From NCBI RefSeq assembly GCF_000702585.1, contig NZ_JNIQ01000001.1, positions 1,741,001 to 1,805,000 on the forward strand: a stretch of DNA of 64,000 nt, written 5' to 3'. Every line of letters begins with the position of its first letter. Position 1 is the first letter of the stretch. This DNA comes from Exiguobacterium aurantiacum DSM 6208 (GTDB taxonomy: Bacteria; Bacillota; Bacilli; Exiguobacteriales; Exiguobacteriaceae). The notes beneath the pieces are model-generated. The model was given only the letters and a program-made list of their open reading frames with translations, made no database searches and was not told the origin of the DNA. This document shows, one piece after another, positions 44,513-52,529 of the stretch. The translations under genes and the position numbers were made by a program.

Positions 44513-45376
44513 ATGCGAAAACCATCGTTCCTGATGGTGTGCTGCGCCTTGACGCTCACGTTAGTGGGCTGTAACATAAGCGAACAAGCCGAGACGGAAC
44601 AACCGACCGTCTCTGAACAAGAGCCAACCACCACTCCGGAAGAGTCACCGACGGAGTCGACTGAAGAAAATGAAGTGAACGACGTACCAGAAGCAGAAGC
44701 GCCTGCAGAAGAAGCGCCTGCAGAAGAAGCACCTCCAGAAAAAGCACCTCCAATCGAACTTGTACCGACCGAGCCGATCGAACGTGACGGGCAGGCCAAT
44801 TTGGCGCTCGATACGCTCGTCCTCGTTAATAAGCAGATAGCGTTACCAAGTGGCTATAAACCAGAAGACCTCGTGACACCGAACATCGATTTTGTCGACT
44901 CGGCCACGGGAGAACGACGGATGCTGCGTCAAGAAGCGGCGACAGCCGTCGAGGCGCTCATGAAAGATGCCAAAGCAGCCGGCATCGACTTGAGAGGGAC
45001 GAGCGCGTTCCGCTCTTACGATTATCAAGTCCAACTGTTCAACGCCTATGTCGCCCGTGACGGCAAGGAGCAGGCGCTGAAGTATTCGGCACCTCCCGGC
45101 CACTCGGAGCACCAGACCGGCCTCGCAATCGACATCTCGAGCGCCTCGGTCGGCTATCAGCTGACACAAGGGCTCGAGCAGACGAAAGAAGGAAAGTGGC
45201 TAGCGGACAATGCCCATACGTACGGGTTCATCGTCCGATACCAGCGGGCTTACGAAGCGGAGACCGGCTACATGTATGAGCCGTGGCATTTACGATATAT
45301 CGGGGTCGAACATGCGACGAACGTGCATGAAATGAACGTGCCGTTCGAGCAGTACCTCGAGCAATTAATGGATTAA
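44513..45376 (+). CDS. VanY-type D,D/L,D-carboxypeptidase lipoprotein
   Basis: 287 residues. Lipobox TLVGC with C20, so exported and lipid-anchored. A Glu/Pro-rich linker (about 22-85) holds repeats of AEEAP. The peptidase M15B domain follows: GTSAFRSYDYQ near 162, zinc ligands in SEHQTGLAID (H, D) and EPWHLRYIG (H). Cuts peptidoglycan stem peptides. It lies 30 bp beyond the IS30, whose insertion may have cut off its native promoter. Confidence 0.92.
   Translation: MRKPSFLMVCCALTLTLVGCNISEQAETEQPTVSEQEPTTTPEESPTESTEENEVNDVPEAEAPAEEAPAEEAPPEKAPPIELVPTEPIERDGQANLALDTLVLVNKQIALPSGYKPEDLVTPNIDFVDSATGERRMLRQEAATAVEALMKDAKAAGIDLRGTSAFRSYDYQVQLFNAYVARDGKEQALKYSAPPGHSEHQTGLAIDISSASVGYQLTQGLEQTKEGKWLADNAHTYGFIVRYQRAYEAETGYMYEPWHLRYIGVEHATNVHEMNVPFEQYLEQLMD
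44705..44749 (+). repeat. 15-bp tandem repeats in the lipoprotein linker
   Basis: Three units: GCAGAAGAAGCGCCT, GCAGAAGAAGCACCT and CCAGAAAAAGCACCT, after a shortened copy. They code for (A/P)EEAP-like units; length may vary among strains. Confidence 0.85.
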
Positions 45377-45387
45377 GGGGAATTGCG

Positions 45388-46002
45388 ATGCCTTATTTGA
45401 CAGAGATTTTGATTGTATTGATCAGTTACCTCCTCGGTTCGATCCCGTTCGCTCTCCTCATCGGGAAAGTCGGCTATCGGGTCGACGTGCGAGAGCATGG
45501 GAGCGGGAATTTAGGGACGACGAACACGTTTCGCGTGCTCGGAAAGAAAGCCGGGACGCTCGTTTTGCTTGGAGATATGGGCAAAGGGCTTGTGGCTGCC
45601 TTATTGCCGCTCCTGTTCGGGAGCGAGATGAGCCTGCTCTTGGCCGGCATCCCGGCCATCATCGGGCACTCGTATCCGATTTTCGCGAAATTTAAAGGCG
45701 GAAAGTCTGTAGCAACGAGTGCCGGTGTCTTGTTGGCGGCGTTCCCATGGTTTTTCGTCGTCGTCGTCGGGACGTTCCTCGTTACGCTCTTCATCTCGAA
45801 GATGGTCTCGCTTTCGTCGATGGCCGCGGCTGCGGTCGGACTTGTGACGGTCATCATCTATGGTGTGTTGGCACGAGATTGGTTGCCGCTCATCGTGATC
45901 GTTCCGCTCGCCTTGTTCATCATCATCAAACACCGGACAAACTGGCAGCGCATCCGTTCAGGCACGGAGCCGAAAGTGCCGCTGTTCCAAAAACGTAAAT
46001 AA
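45388..46002 (+). CDS. plsY: Glycerol-3-phosphate acyltransferase PlsY
   Basis: 204-residue membrane enzyme that moves the acyl group from acyl-phosphate to glycerol 3-phosphate, the first step of phosphatidic acid synthesis. PlsY motifs seen: SYLLGSIPFALLIGK near residue 13, REHGSGNLGTTNTFRVLGKKAG near 37, and GHSYPIFAKFKGGKSVATSAG near 93. Four to five or more membrane helices. GGGG precedes the ATG; follows the VanY-type gene by 11 bp, likely one transcript. Confidence 0.96.
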   Translation: MPYLTEILIVLISYLLGSIPFALLIGKVGYRVDVREHGSGNLGTTNTFRVLGKKAGTLVLLGDMGKGLVAALLPLLFGSEMSLLLAGIPAIIGHSYPIFAKFKGGKSVATSAGVLLAAFPWFFVVVVGTFLVTLFISKMVSLSSMAAAAVGLVTVIIYGVLARDWLPLIVIVPLALFIIIKHRTNWQRIRSGTEPKVPLFQKRK

Positions 46003-46012
46003 TGGTTCGATG

Positions 46013-46053
46013 AACCGGTCGGCGGCCGCATGAGCGGAAGGCGGCCGGTTTCT
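46013..46053 (+). terminator. Weak terminator after plsY
   Basis: Imperfect stem AACCGGTCGGC / GCGGCCGGTT with a large loop and TTTCTCT. Confidence 0.45.
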
Positions 46054-46252
46054 CTGTTGAGGCGGGATACAGAAGAAGACGCGTGAGAATGCTGCAGCCT
46101 TTCAGTTGGCTTCATGTGGATTTCTGTTGATTTTAGCGATTATTCACGAAAAACATGTTGGATTTGCCCGTTCTTTACTTTCACTTTACGTTAAATTTAC
46201 ATCCGTTCGCTACACTAAGAAAGGAAGCGATTTTTGCGGAGGAGGCAGACTA

Positions 46253-47023
46253 GTGTCTTTAATTGGAGAAGAACGTAAACAAAAGATTGTCGAGTGGATT
46301 GAACGGGAAGGGAAAGTGAAGACGAGCGAGTTGATCGAGCGACTGAACGTCTCGGGGGAGTCGGTTCGACGTTACTTAGAGGAACTTGAAAAAGAGCATC
46401 GGATCAAACGGGTATACGGCGGCGCCGTTTTGCACCAGAGCGTATCCTTTCAACCGATGATGATCTCGAACATGGACGGTATCCGCCGCATCGCCTATAC
46501 CGCGTTTCAACTCGTGGACGATGATGCCTTGATTTATATCGGTCATGGCGTGGCCCCTGAACAGGTGGCGGCACGTCTGCGTGGTCGCAACCTGACCGTC
46601 GTCACTCCCTCGCTCATGGTCGCAAAAGCGTTGTTCGAACAGCGGGCCAAAGGCGTGTTCACCGGTGATATTCAACTGCTCGGCGGTACGATTGATCCGA
46701 AACATCTCGTCACGGTCGGCGAACAAGTGTTGCAGCAATTAAAAACGTACGTGTTCGACATTGCCTTCATCTCGGTCGAAGGGGTCGACCCGACGCTCGG
46801 TTTGACGTGTGACGCCCATGGACTGGCCACGGTCTCTCAAGCGATCATGCAACAAAGCCGATCGTGTTATTTACTCGCCGATCATACGCAGTTCAATCAA
46901 CAGAAACGCTATCGGGTCTCGGATTTTTCGGTCGTGACGACAGTCATCTCCGACTTCCCGGAGCCGGTAGAATGGAAACGGGAGCTGGCCGAGCACGAGG
47001 TTGAGTGGCGGTTTGCTCCATAA
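46253..47023 (+). CDS. DeoR-family transcriptional regulator
   Basis: 256 residues: N-terminal DeoR HTH (RKQKIVEWIEREGKVKTSELIERLNVSGESVRRYLEEL, then IKRVYGGAVL) and a sugar-phosphate sensing domain (GHGVAPEQVAARL, FISVEGVD, LLADHTQF). Such repressors sense phosphorylated sugars. GTG at 46253 follows GGAGGAGG at 7 bases. No sugar-use operon next to it; cutC follows by 16 bp. Confidence 0.88.
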   Translation: MSLIGEERKQKIVEWIEREGKVKTSELIERLNVSGESVRRYLEELEKEHRIKRVYGGAVLHQSVSFQPMMISNMDGIRRIAYTAFQLVDDDALIYIGHGVAPEQVAARLRGRNLTVVTPSLMVAKALFEQRAKGVFTGDIQLLGGTIDPKHLVTVGEQVLQQLKTYVFDIAFISVEGVDPTLGLTCDAHGLATVSQAIMQQSRSCYLLADHTQFNQQKRYRVSDFSVVTTVISDFPEPVEWKRELAEHEVEWRFAP

Positions 47024-47039
47024 TAAAGGAGGAAACGAC

Positions 47040-47702
47040 ATGATTGAAGTCATTGTGACGACGTTGAAAGAAGCGAGACAGGCAGAACGTTACGGAGCGG
47101 ACAGGCTTGAACTTATTGCTGACATGAAGGCAGGAGGGACGACACCGAGCTTCGGGACGATTCGAAACGTCATCGAGCAGACGGGCATCCCGGTCCATGT
47201 CATGATACGCCCTCATGCCGACTCGTTCGTCTACAACGAAGACGATGAAGAGACGTTGCTCGCGGACGTTGGACTGTGTCGGGAACTCGGAGCCGCAGGA
47301 ATTGTCTTTGGCGCGTTGACGGCTGATGGTAAAATCGATGAACGGCTCCTCGGTGAAGTGATTAAACATAAAGGGCACATGGCACTCACGTTCCATCGCG
47401 CCATCGATGAGGTGACAGACATGATTGCCGCCATCGAGGTACTCAATGAGTTTCCTGAAGTCGATCATGTCTTGACGTCCGGGGGAGCCGCGACGGCACG
47501 AGAAGGAATCAAGTCGCTCAAGGCGATGCTCGAATCGGCGGAGATGAATATCTTACCAGGAGCGGGGATCGACGCTGACAATGTACGCGAACTGCTGGAG
47601 ACGCTTGACGTCTCATTCGTCCATGTCGGGTCAGGGGTCCGGACTGACGGTGCGCTAGACGAGTCGAAGTTCCGGCAGATGCACGAACGAATGAAACGTT
47701 AA
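47040..47702 (+). CDS. cutC: CutC family protein
   Basis: 220-residue TIM-barrel protein: IEVIVTTLKEARQAERYGADRLELI start, HVMIRPHADSFVY near 53, LTFHRAIDEV near 121, VLTSGGAATAREG near 143 and ILPGAGIDADNV near 173. Linked in old work to copper handling, but the enzyme activity is unknown. AAAGGAGG before the ATG at 47040. Probably co-transcribed with the DeoR gene. Confidence 0.93.
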   Translation: MIEVIVTTLKEARQAERYGADRLELIADMKAGGTTPSFGTIRNVIEQTGIPVHVMIRPHADSFVYNEDDEETLLADVGLCRELGAAGIVFGALTADGKIDERLLGEVIKHKGHMALTFHRAIDEVTDMIAAIEVLNEFPEVDHVLTSGGAATAREGIKSLKAMLESAEMNILPGAGIDADNVRELLETLDVSFVHVGSGVRTDGALDESKFRQMHERMKR

Positions 47703-47703
47703 A

Positions 47704-47727
47704 AACAGTCGTTTGACTGTTTTTTTG
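47704..47727 (+). terminator. Intrinsic terminator after cutC
   Basis: AACAGTC / GACTGTT with 4-base loop and T8. Confidence 0.82.
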
Positions 47728-47763
47728 CTATAATGAAAAAAACAATATATTGTAGGTGACGTT

Positions 47764-48417
47764 ATGCAAGCTTCCGTATATAAACAATTTGCTCTCCGCA
47801 TGCTCTCTGGAAATTGGGGCATCGCCATCTTTGCCGCCATCGCGACGATGCTCGTGCAAACCGTCGTCACGTCGCAACTCGACCTCACGGCCGATGCGGC
47901 GCCCGAGGTGCTCTTCAGATCGATTCTTTTGTTGTACGGGTCGCTCGTCCTACTCGCCCCGCTCGAATTGGGCCGGAACTGGATCTATCTCGACATCGCC
48001 AAGGAAGACAAGCCGACGCTCGGCTTGTTGCTCGAATCGTTCGGGTCTCTCAAGCAGTACGTCCGAGCCGTCACGTTTTACGGCGTGTTTTATCTCGGGT
48101 TGAACGCGCTCATGTTGCTCTTGATCGTCCCGGGAGTATGGTTTTATTTGACGTTCCGCATGGTGCCGTTCATTTTACGTGACCGGCCGGACCTATCCGT
48201 CTGGAGTGCGATGCGCGAAAGTCGACGGCTCATGCAAGGGAAGAAGTTTGTCATGCTCAAGCTGTTCGCGAGCTTTATCGGTTGGTACGTCCTCGTTCTC
48301 GTCACGGGCGGACTCGCCCTCATTTTCGTGCAACCGTATTTAGAAACGGCGCTCGCTGGTTTTTATTTGGAAGTGAAGGCAGAAAAAGAAGCGCAACGTG
48401 AAGAAACGGTCGGCTGA
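47764..48417 (+). CDS. DUF975 membrane protein
   Basis: 217 residues, about five membrane helices. The C-terminal pattern SAMRESRRLMQGKKFVMLKLFASFIGWYVL is typical of DUF975 proteins. Function unknown. TAGGTGACGTT precedes the ATG. Its stop codon lies in a long hairpin shared with the convergent gene. Confidence 0.8.
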   Translation: MQASVYKQFALRMLSGNWGIAIFAAIATMLVQTVVTSQLDLTADAAPEVLFRSILLLYGSLVLLAPLELGRNWIYLDIAKEDKPTLGLLLESFGSLKQYVRAVTFYGVFYLGLNALMLLLIVPGVWFYLTFRMVPFILRDRPDLSVWSAMRESRRLMQGKKFVMLKLFASFIGWYVLVLVTGGLALIFVQPYLETALAGFYLEVKAEKEAQREETVG

Positions 48418-48440
48418 ATCTCAGCCGACCGTTTCTTCAC
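48398..48440. terminator. Long shared hairpin between convergent genes
   Basis: 20-bp perfect arms (48398-48417 and 48421-48440) with a 3-base loop, containing the ends of both genes. No long T-run; stability alone may stop both polymerases. Confidence 0.65.
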
Positions 48441-48670
48441 GTCCCGTGCCGATCCGTCTTTTGCGGGTCGGGGGCGTCATCGAACTCTTGCTTTTCTTCT
48501 CGCGACGCGTCAGCATGCCATTTCTTTGCTTGCTCGGTCGCGATCGGGATGGCTTTTTTAGGAGAGTAACCTTGGGCGAGTAAGGCGTTGGCAATATCGA
48601 TCGCTTTCTTCTTGACGAGCGGATCAAAATTCTTCAACGATTCCGGATAATCCTTCATATTCCACGGCAT
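48437..48670 (-). CDS. YdaT-like small protein
   Basis: 77 residues beginning MPWNMKDYPESLKNFDPLVKKKAIDIANALL, which agrees with the N-terminal part of Bacillus YdaT and similar ChaB-like small proteins as I recall. Acidic tail. GGAGG lies upstream of the ATG. The Bacillus homologue is longer and is a general stress protein; the role here is unknown. Confidence 0.75.
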   Translation of the reverse strand: MPWNMKDYPESLKNFDPLVKKKAIDIANALLAQGYSPKKAIPIATEQAKKWHADASREEKQEFDDAPDPQKTDRHGT

Positions 48671-48715
48671 GAAACATCGCCTCCTTCACTCAACTAATTC
48701 CACCAAAAGACCGAT

Positions 48716-49588
48716 TCAAACGTCTTGATGCAAATAGTATTCGACGAGCGCTTGCGTCCCGTTATCGCCATAGCCATTTTCTTCAAGGAGCGAGTACAGT
48801 TTCGAGGCGAGTTCGAGGCTCGGTAATTTGATGTTCAGCTGTTCGGCGCTCTCGAGGGCGAGTGCCATGTCTTTCAAAAAATGTTTGATGAAAAATCCAG
48901 GAGAATAGTCTTCGACGATCATTCGCGGGACGAGGTTATCAAGCGTCCAGCTTCCGGCGGCACCGCCACGGATCGTCTGGCGCAACTGTTCAGCGTCCAG
49001 CCCGGCTTTTTTCGTAAACGCGAGCATCTCGGCGTTGCCCATCATGATGCCAGCGATGGCAATCTGATTCGCCAGTTTCGCATACTGTCCACTTCCAGCG
49101 TACCCCATCCGTTGAATCGCTTGTCCCATCGCCTCAAACAACGGGAGCGCCCTCGAGAAAGCATACTCTCCGCCGCCGACGAGGATGGACAGTGTCCCAT
49201 TTTTTGCACCGATGTCGCCGCCCGTGACCGGGGCATCGAGTGGGAGCAAGCTCCGATCGATGGCCGCTTCGGCGATGCGTTCGGCGAGAATCGGTGAAGA
49301 TGTCGTCATGTCGATGACGAGCGTACCCGGCTCGGCTGATTGCAAAATCATCCCGTCCCCGAAGTAGATGCTTTTGACATCAGACGGGTAGCCGACGATC
49401 GTGATGACGGCATCGGCCCCTTGACAGGCCGAGGCGACCGAGTCGCACCAACTGACGCCTTCAGCGAGCAGATCGACCGCCTTGTCTTTTGTCCGGGTGT
49501 AGGCTTGAACGTGGAATCCGGCTTTCATCAAATTTCTGACCATCGATTGCCCCATGACGCCGAGCCCGATAAATCCGATTGTCTTCAT
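48716..49588 (-). CDS. NAD(P)-dependent 3-hydroxyisobutyrate dehydrogenase-like protein (YkwC type)
   Basis: 290 residues: Rossmann domain GFIGLGVMGQSM at the N-terminus, substrate segment DAPVTGGDIGAKNGTLSILVGG near 119, and catalytic lysine in GSGQYAKLANQ near 172. Family members reduce or oxidise short beta-hydroxy acids. Its ATG overlaps the stop of the upstream ABC gene by 4 bp, so the two are coupled. Confidence 0.88.
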   Translation of the reverse strand: MKTIGFIGLGVMGQSMVRNLMKAGFHVQAYTRTKDKAVDLLAEGVSWCDSVASACQGADAVITIVGYPSDVKSIYFGDGMILQSAEPGTLVIDMTTSSPILAERIAEAAIDRSLLPLDAPVTGGDIGAKNGTLSILVGGGEYAFSRALPLFEAMGQAIQRMGYAGSGQYAKLANQIAIAGIMMGNAEMLAFTKKAGLDAEQLRQTIRGGAAGSWTLDNLVPRMIVEDYSPGFFIKHFLKDMALALESAEQLNIKLPSLELASKLYSLLEENGYGDNGTQALVEYYLHQDV

Positions 49589-51318
49589 ACTGATTGACCT
49601 CCTAATTGTTGTTGCGTGACGAGTTTTTCATAAAGTGCGTTGTCTTGTAACAGTTGTTGATGCGTGCCACGACCGCTAATCGCACCGTTCTCGAGGACGA
49701 TGATTTGTTCAGCGTGTTGTACCGTCGACAGGCGATGGGCGATGACGAGCGTCGTCCGCCCGCGCATGAGCCGGTCGAGCGCTTCCTGGACGAGCCGTTC
49801 CGACTCGGAATCAAGGCTCGAAGTCGCCTCGTCAAGAAGCAAGATTTGCGGGTCGCGTAGAAGTGCCCGCGCGATGGCGAGTCGTTGGCGTTGCCCGCCC
49901 GACAGACGGACACCGCGTTCCCCGATCTCCGTGTCGAGCCCGTCTGTCATTGCCTCGATGAAGAGCCGAGCGTTCGCCATCTCACACGCCTGTAGAATCT
50001 CGTCCTCTGAGGCGTCTCGTTTCAATCCGTATAAGATATTGTCACGGACCGTACCGGACAGGACAGGAGAGTCTTGTGCCACGTAACCGATAATTTGGCG
50101 CCAATCGTTCCGGCCATACGTTTGAATGTCTCGGCTGCCGTAAATGATTCGACCTGATGTCGGCAGATAGAACTGTTCGACGAGCGCAAAAAGTGTCGTC
50201 TTGCCGGCACCGCTCGGTCCGACGATGGCTGTCGTAGCCCCGAACGGAACGGTCATCGACAGCTGTTTGATGATCGGTGTCTCACCGTATTGGAACGTCA
50301 CATCCTCGAAGGCGAGCGACGCTTGTTGAATCGGTTCCGACGTGTTCGTATAGGGCTCTGCCTCTACTTGGAGCAGCTCTGAGATCCGTTCGGTCGCGCC
50401 GCGGGCCTTCTGGAGCCGCGTCAAAAATTCCGACATCGTGATGAGCGGTGTGATGATTTGGAACAAGTAGAGCATGAACGCGAGTAGCGATCCCGTCGAC
50501 AGGGCGCCGGTCGAGACGCGATACGCCCCGAACCCGAGAATGGCGATGAGCATCGCCGTCAACGTCACGTTGAGTAACGGGATCAATAGCGCTTGGATGC
50601 GTCCTTCTTTCACCCCGTAATGAAACAGGAGCTCAATCCGACGTTTTCCTTCTGTCACTTCTTCCGGCTCCGTCGCTTGCGACTTCACGAGTCGAATCTC
50701 ACCGAGCAGTTCGGCGAAAAATCCGGACAAGGCGCCGAGTTCGTGTTGCGTCTTTTTGGCGATGACGCGTAACTTTCGGCCGAGCGGGATGACGATGAGG
50801 AGTGTTGTCGGTACCGAGAACAAGATGACGAGCGTCATCTGCCAGTCGAGCGTGAATAAAATTCCGACCGCCCCGATGATGGAGACGAACGAAGTCAACA
50901 GACGGACGCTCTGCTCGGACAACAGTTGTTGGAGCGTCGTCGTATCATTATTCAGCCGCGAGACGAGCTCGCCTGACTTGATGCCGTCGTAAAACGGAAT
51001 CGGCAACGCGACGAGCCGTTCCCATAACGTCGTCCTTAAGTTTGCGACGACGCGCTGACCGACAATATGTAACCAATAGATTGAAATCGCGCTCGAGATG
51101 ACTTGGACCAAAAACGCCACGATGAAGATAGTGACGAGTCGGGCATCGAGCATGGCGACGCTCCAGTTGTCGACGACGCGTTGCAAGATGAGCGGGATGG
51201 CGAGTGAGGCCATCGCTTGAACGAGCGAGATGAGGATTGCCCCGATGAATAACGCTTTCGGAGGTTTGGCGATTCGAAACAAGTGGATGAATGACCGCCA
51301 TGTGGTCGTAGCTTCCAT
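49585..51318 (-). CDS. ABC exporter (homodimeric type, BmrA-like)
   Basis: 577 residues from the ATG after AAAGGGGG (an upstream ATG at 51369 has no such site). Six membrane helices and an ATPase domain with Walker A GPSGAGKTT near 375, signature LSGGQRQR and Walker B LLLDEATSSLD: both halves of the ATP site are canonical, in contrast to the pair at 25080-28587, so it can act as a homodimer. Likely exports drugs or lipids. Divergent from sbcD. Confidence 0.92.
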   Translation of the reverse strand: MEATTTWRSFIHLFRIAKPPKALFIGAILISLVQAMASLAIPLILQRVVDNWSVAMLDARLVTIFIVAFLVQVISSAISIYWLHIVGQRVVANLRTTLWERLVALPIPFYDGIKSGELVSRLNNDTTTLQQLLSEQSVRLLTSFVSIIGAVGILFTLDWQMTLVILFSVPTTLLIVIPLGRKLRVIAKKTQHELGALSGFFAELLGEIRLVKSQATEPEEVTEGKRRIELLFHYGVKEGRIQALLIPLLNVTLTAMLIAILGFGAYRVSTGALSTGSLLAFMLYLFQIITPLITMSEFLTRLQKARGATERISELLQVEAEPYTNTSEPIQQASLAFEDVTFQYGETPIIKQLSMTVPFGATTAIVGPSGAGKTTLFALVEQFYLPTSGRIIYGSRDIQTYGRNDWRQIIGYVAQDSPVLSGTVRDNILYGLKRDASEDEILQACEMANARLFIEAMTDGLDTEIGERGVRLSGGQRQRLAIARALLRDPQILLLDEATSSLDSESERLVQEALDRLMRGRTTLVIAHRLSTVQHAEQIIVLENGAISGRGTHQQLLQDNALYEKLVTQQQLGGQSV

Positions 51319-51422
51319 CACACGACCCCCTTTCCATTTAACTTTCGCTGTTTCGAAATGAAGTGTCAAGACGTCGAACTGGATTACCGAATAATGATAG
51401 AATAGATACGAGGTGAAGTGAC

Positions 51423-52529
51423 ATGAAATGGATACATACGGCCGATTGGCATCTGGGCAAGATCGTCCATGGCCGCCATATGACAGAAGACCAACGGATC
51501 GTCTTGTTCGATTCGTTTTTAACCATCGTCGATGAGGAGAAACCGGACGCGATCGTCGTCGCGGGAGACTTATACGACCGCGCTGTGCCGCCGGTCGAGG
51601 CCGTCGATTTGCTCGATGAGATGTGGAAAGCGATCGTCTTAGAGCGAAACATTCCCGTCCTCGCGATCGCCGGGAACCACGATTCGGCAGAGCGTTTACA
51701 ATACAGCTCGAAACTGTTGACGAAAGTCGGACTCCATATCGTCGGGAAGGTTGAACCGGCTACGGAACCGCTCGAAGTCGGCGGTGTCCCGTTCTATTTG
51801 ATGCCGTTCCTCGAGCCGGCACGCATCCGGTACGCCTTCGATGACGAGTCCATTCGGACGCATCATGATGCGCTCGCCGCGGTCGTCGAATCTTACGGGA
51901 CCATCGATTCACGAGCGGTCGCCGTCGGGCATAGTTTCGTCGCGGGCGGTCTCGAGACCGACTCCGAGCGTCAACTGTCCGTCGGGACGGCCGGGCAAGT
52001 CGCGAAAGGCTTATATGCCCCGTTCGGTTACACGGCGCTCGGACATCTGCATAACCGGGACGCGATTCAAGATGATCGGATCGCATACAGCGGTTCGCTC
52101 ATGAAATACTCGTTTTCCGAGGCAAACCATGTGAAGTCGGTGGACATCATCGAGTGGGACGGGGCGTGGACGCGCCGTCGTCGCCCGCTCGCGGCGCGGC
52201 GCGATCTTCGCATCTTGACCGGGACGTTAGACGAACTGCTCGCCCCGTCGTTCTATCAAGACGAGGCGGTTGAGGATTATTTAAAGATCGTATTAACCGA
52301 TGAGCGGGCGTTGTTCGACCCGATGGCAAAATTGCGCACGGTGTACCCGAACATCCTCCATCTCGAGCTCGAACTGTTGCGTCGTCAAGACGAGACGTCG
52401 CGCGTCGAACGTGAGAAGCTCGACCGCCGTTCGGTCGAGGACGTCTATCTCGACTTCTTCAAAGCCGTGCATGGGAAAGACGCCGACGCACACGTCCGCG
52501 CACTGATCGAAGGGGGTGGCGTGAAGTGA
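51423..52529 (+). CDS. sbcD: Exonuclease SbcCD subunit D
   Basis: 368-residue Mre11-type nuclease. Metal motifs: HTADWHLGK near residue 5, VVAGDLYDRAVPP near 43, AGNHDSAERL near 80, GHSFVAG near 167 and LGHLHNRDAI near 203. With SbcC it cuts hairpins and protein-blocked DNA ends. GAGGTGA precedes the ATG. Stop overlaps the sbcC start (GTGA). Confidence 0.96.
   Translation: MKWIHTADWHLGKIVHGRHMTEDQRIVLFDSFLTIVDEEKPDAIVVAGDLYDRAVPPVEAVDLLDEMWKAIVLERNIPVLAIAGNHDSAERLQYSSKLLTKVGLHIVGKVEPATEPLEVGGVPFYLMPFLEPARIRYAFDDESIRTHHDALAAVVESYGTIDSRAVAVGHSFVAGGLETDSERQLSVGTAGQVAKGLYAPFGYTALGHLHNRDAIQDDRIAYSGSLMKYSFSEANHVKSVDIIEWDGAWTRRRRPLAARRDLRILTGTLDELLAPSFYQDEAVEDYLKIVLTDERALFDPMAKLRTVYPNILHLELELLRRQDETSRVEREKLDRRSVEDVYLDFFKAVHGKDADAHVRALIEGGGVK

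Noticed and set aside
43507-44574. 355-residue frame overlapping the IS30 transposase
   Set aside because: Composition is Arg/Gly/Asp-rich without any motif; the transposase in the other frame has its full DDE set, and the frame runs out of the element into the next gene.
46128-46215. Possible direct repeats (TTTAC) before the DeoR gene as an operator or CRISPR-like array
   Set aside because: Units are only five bases long, irregularly spaced and part of an AT-rich promoter area; no spacers or cas genes.
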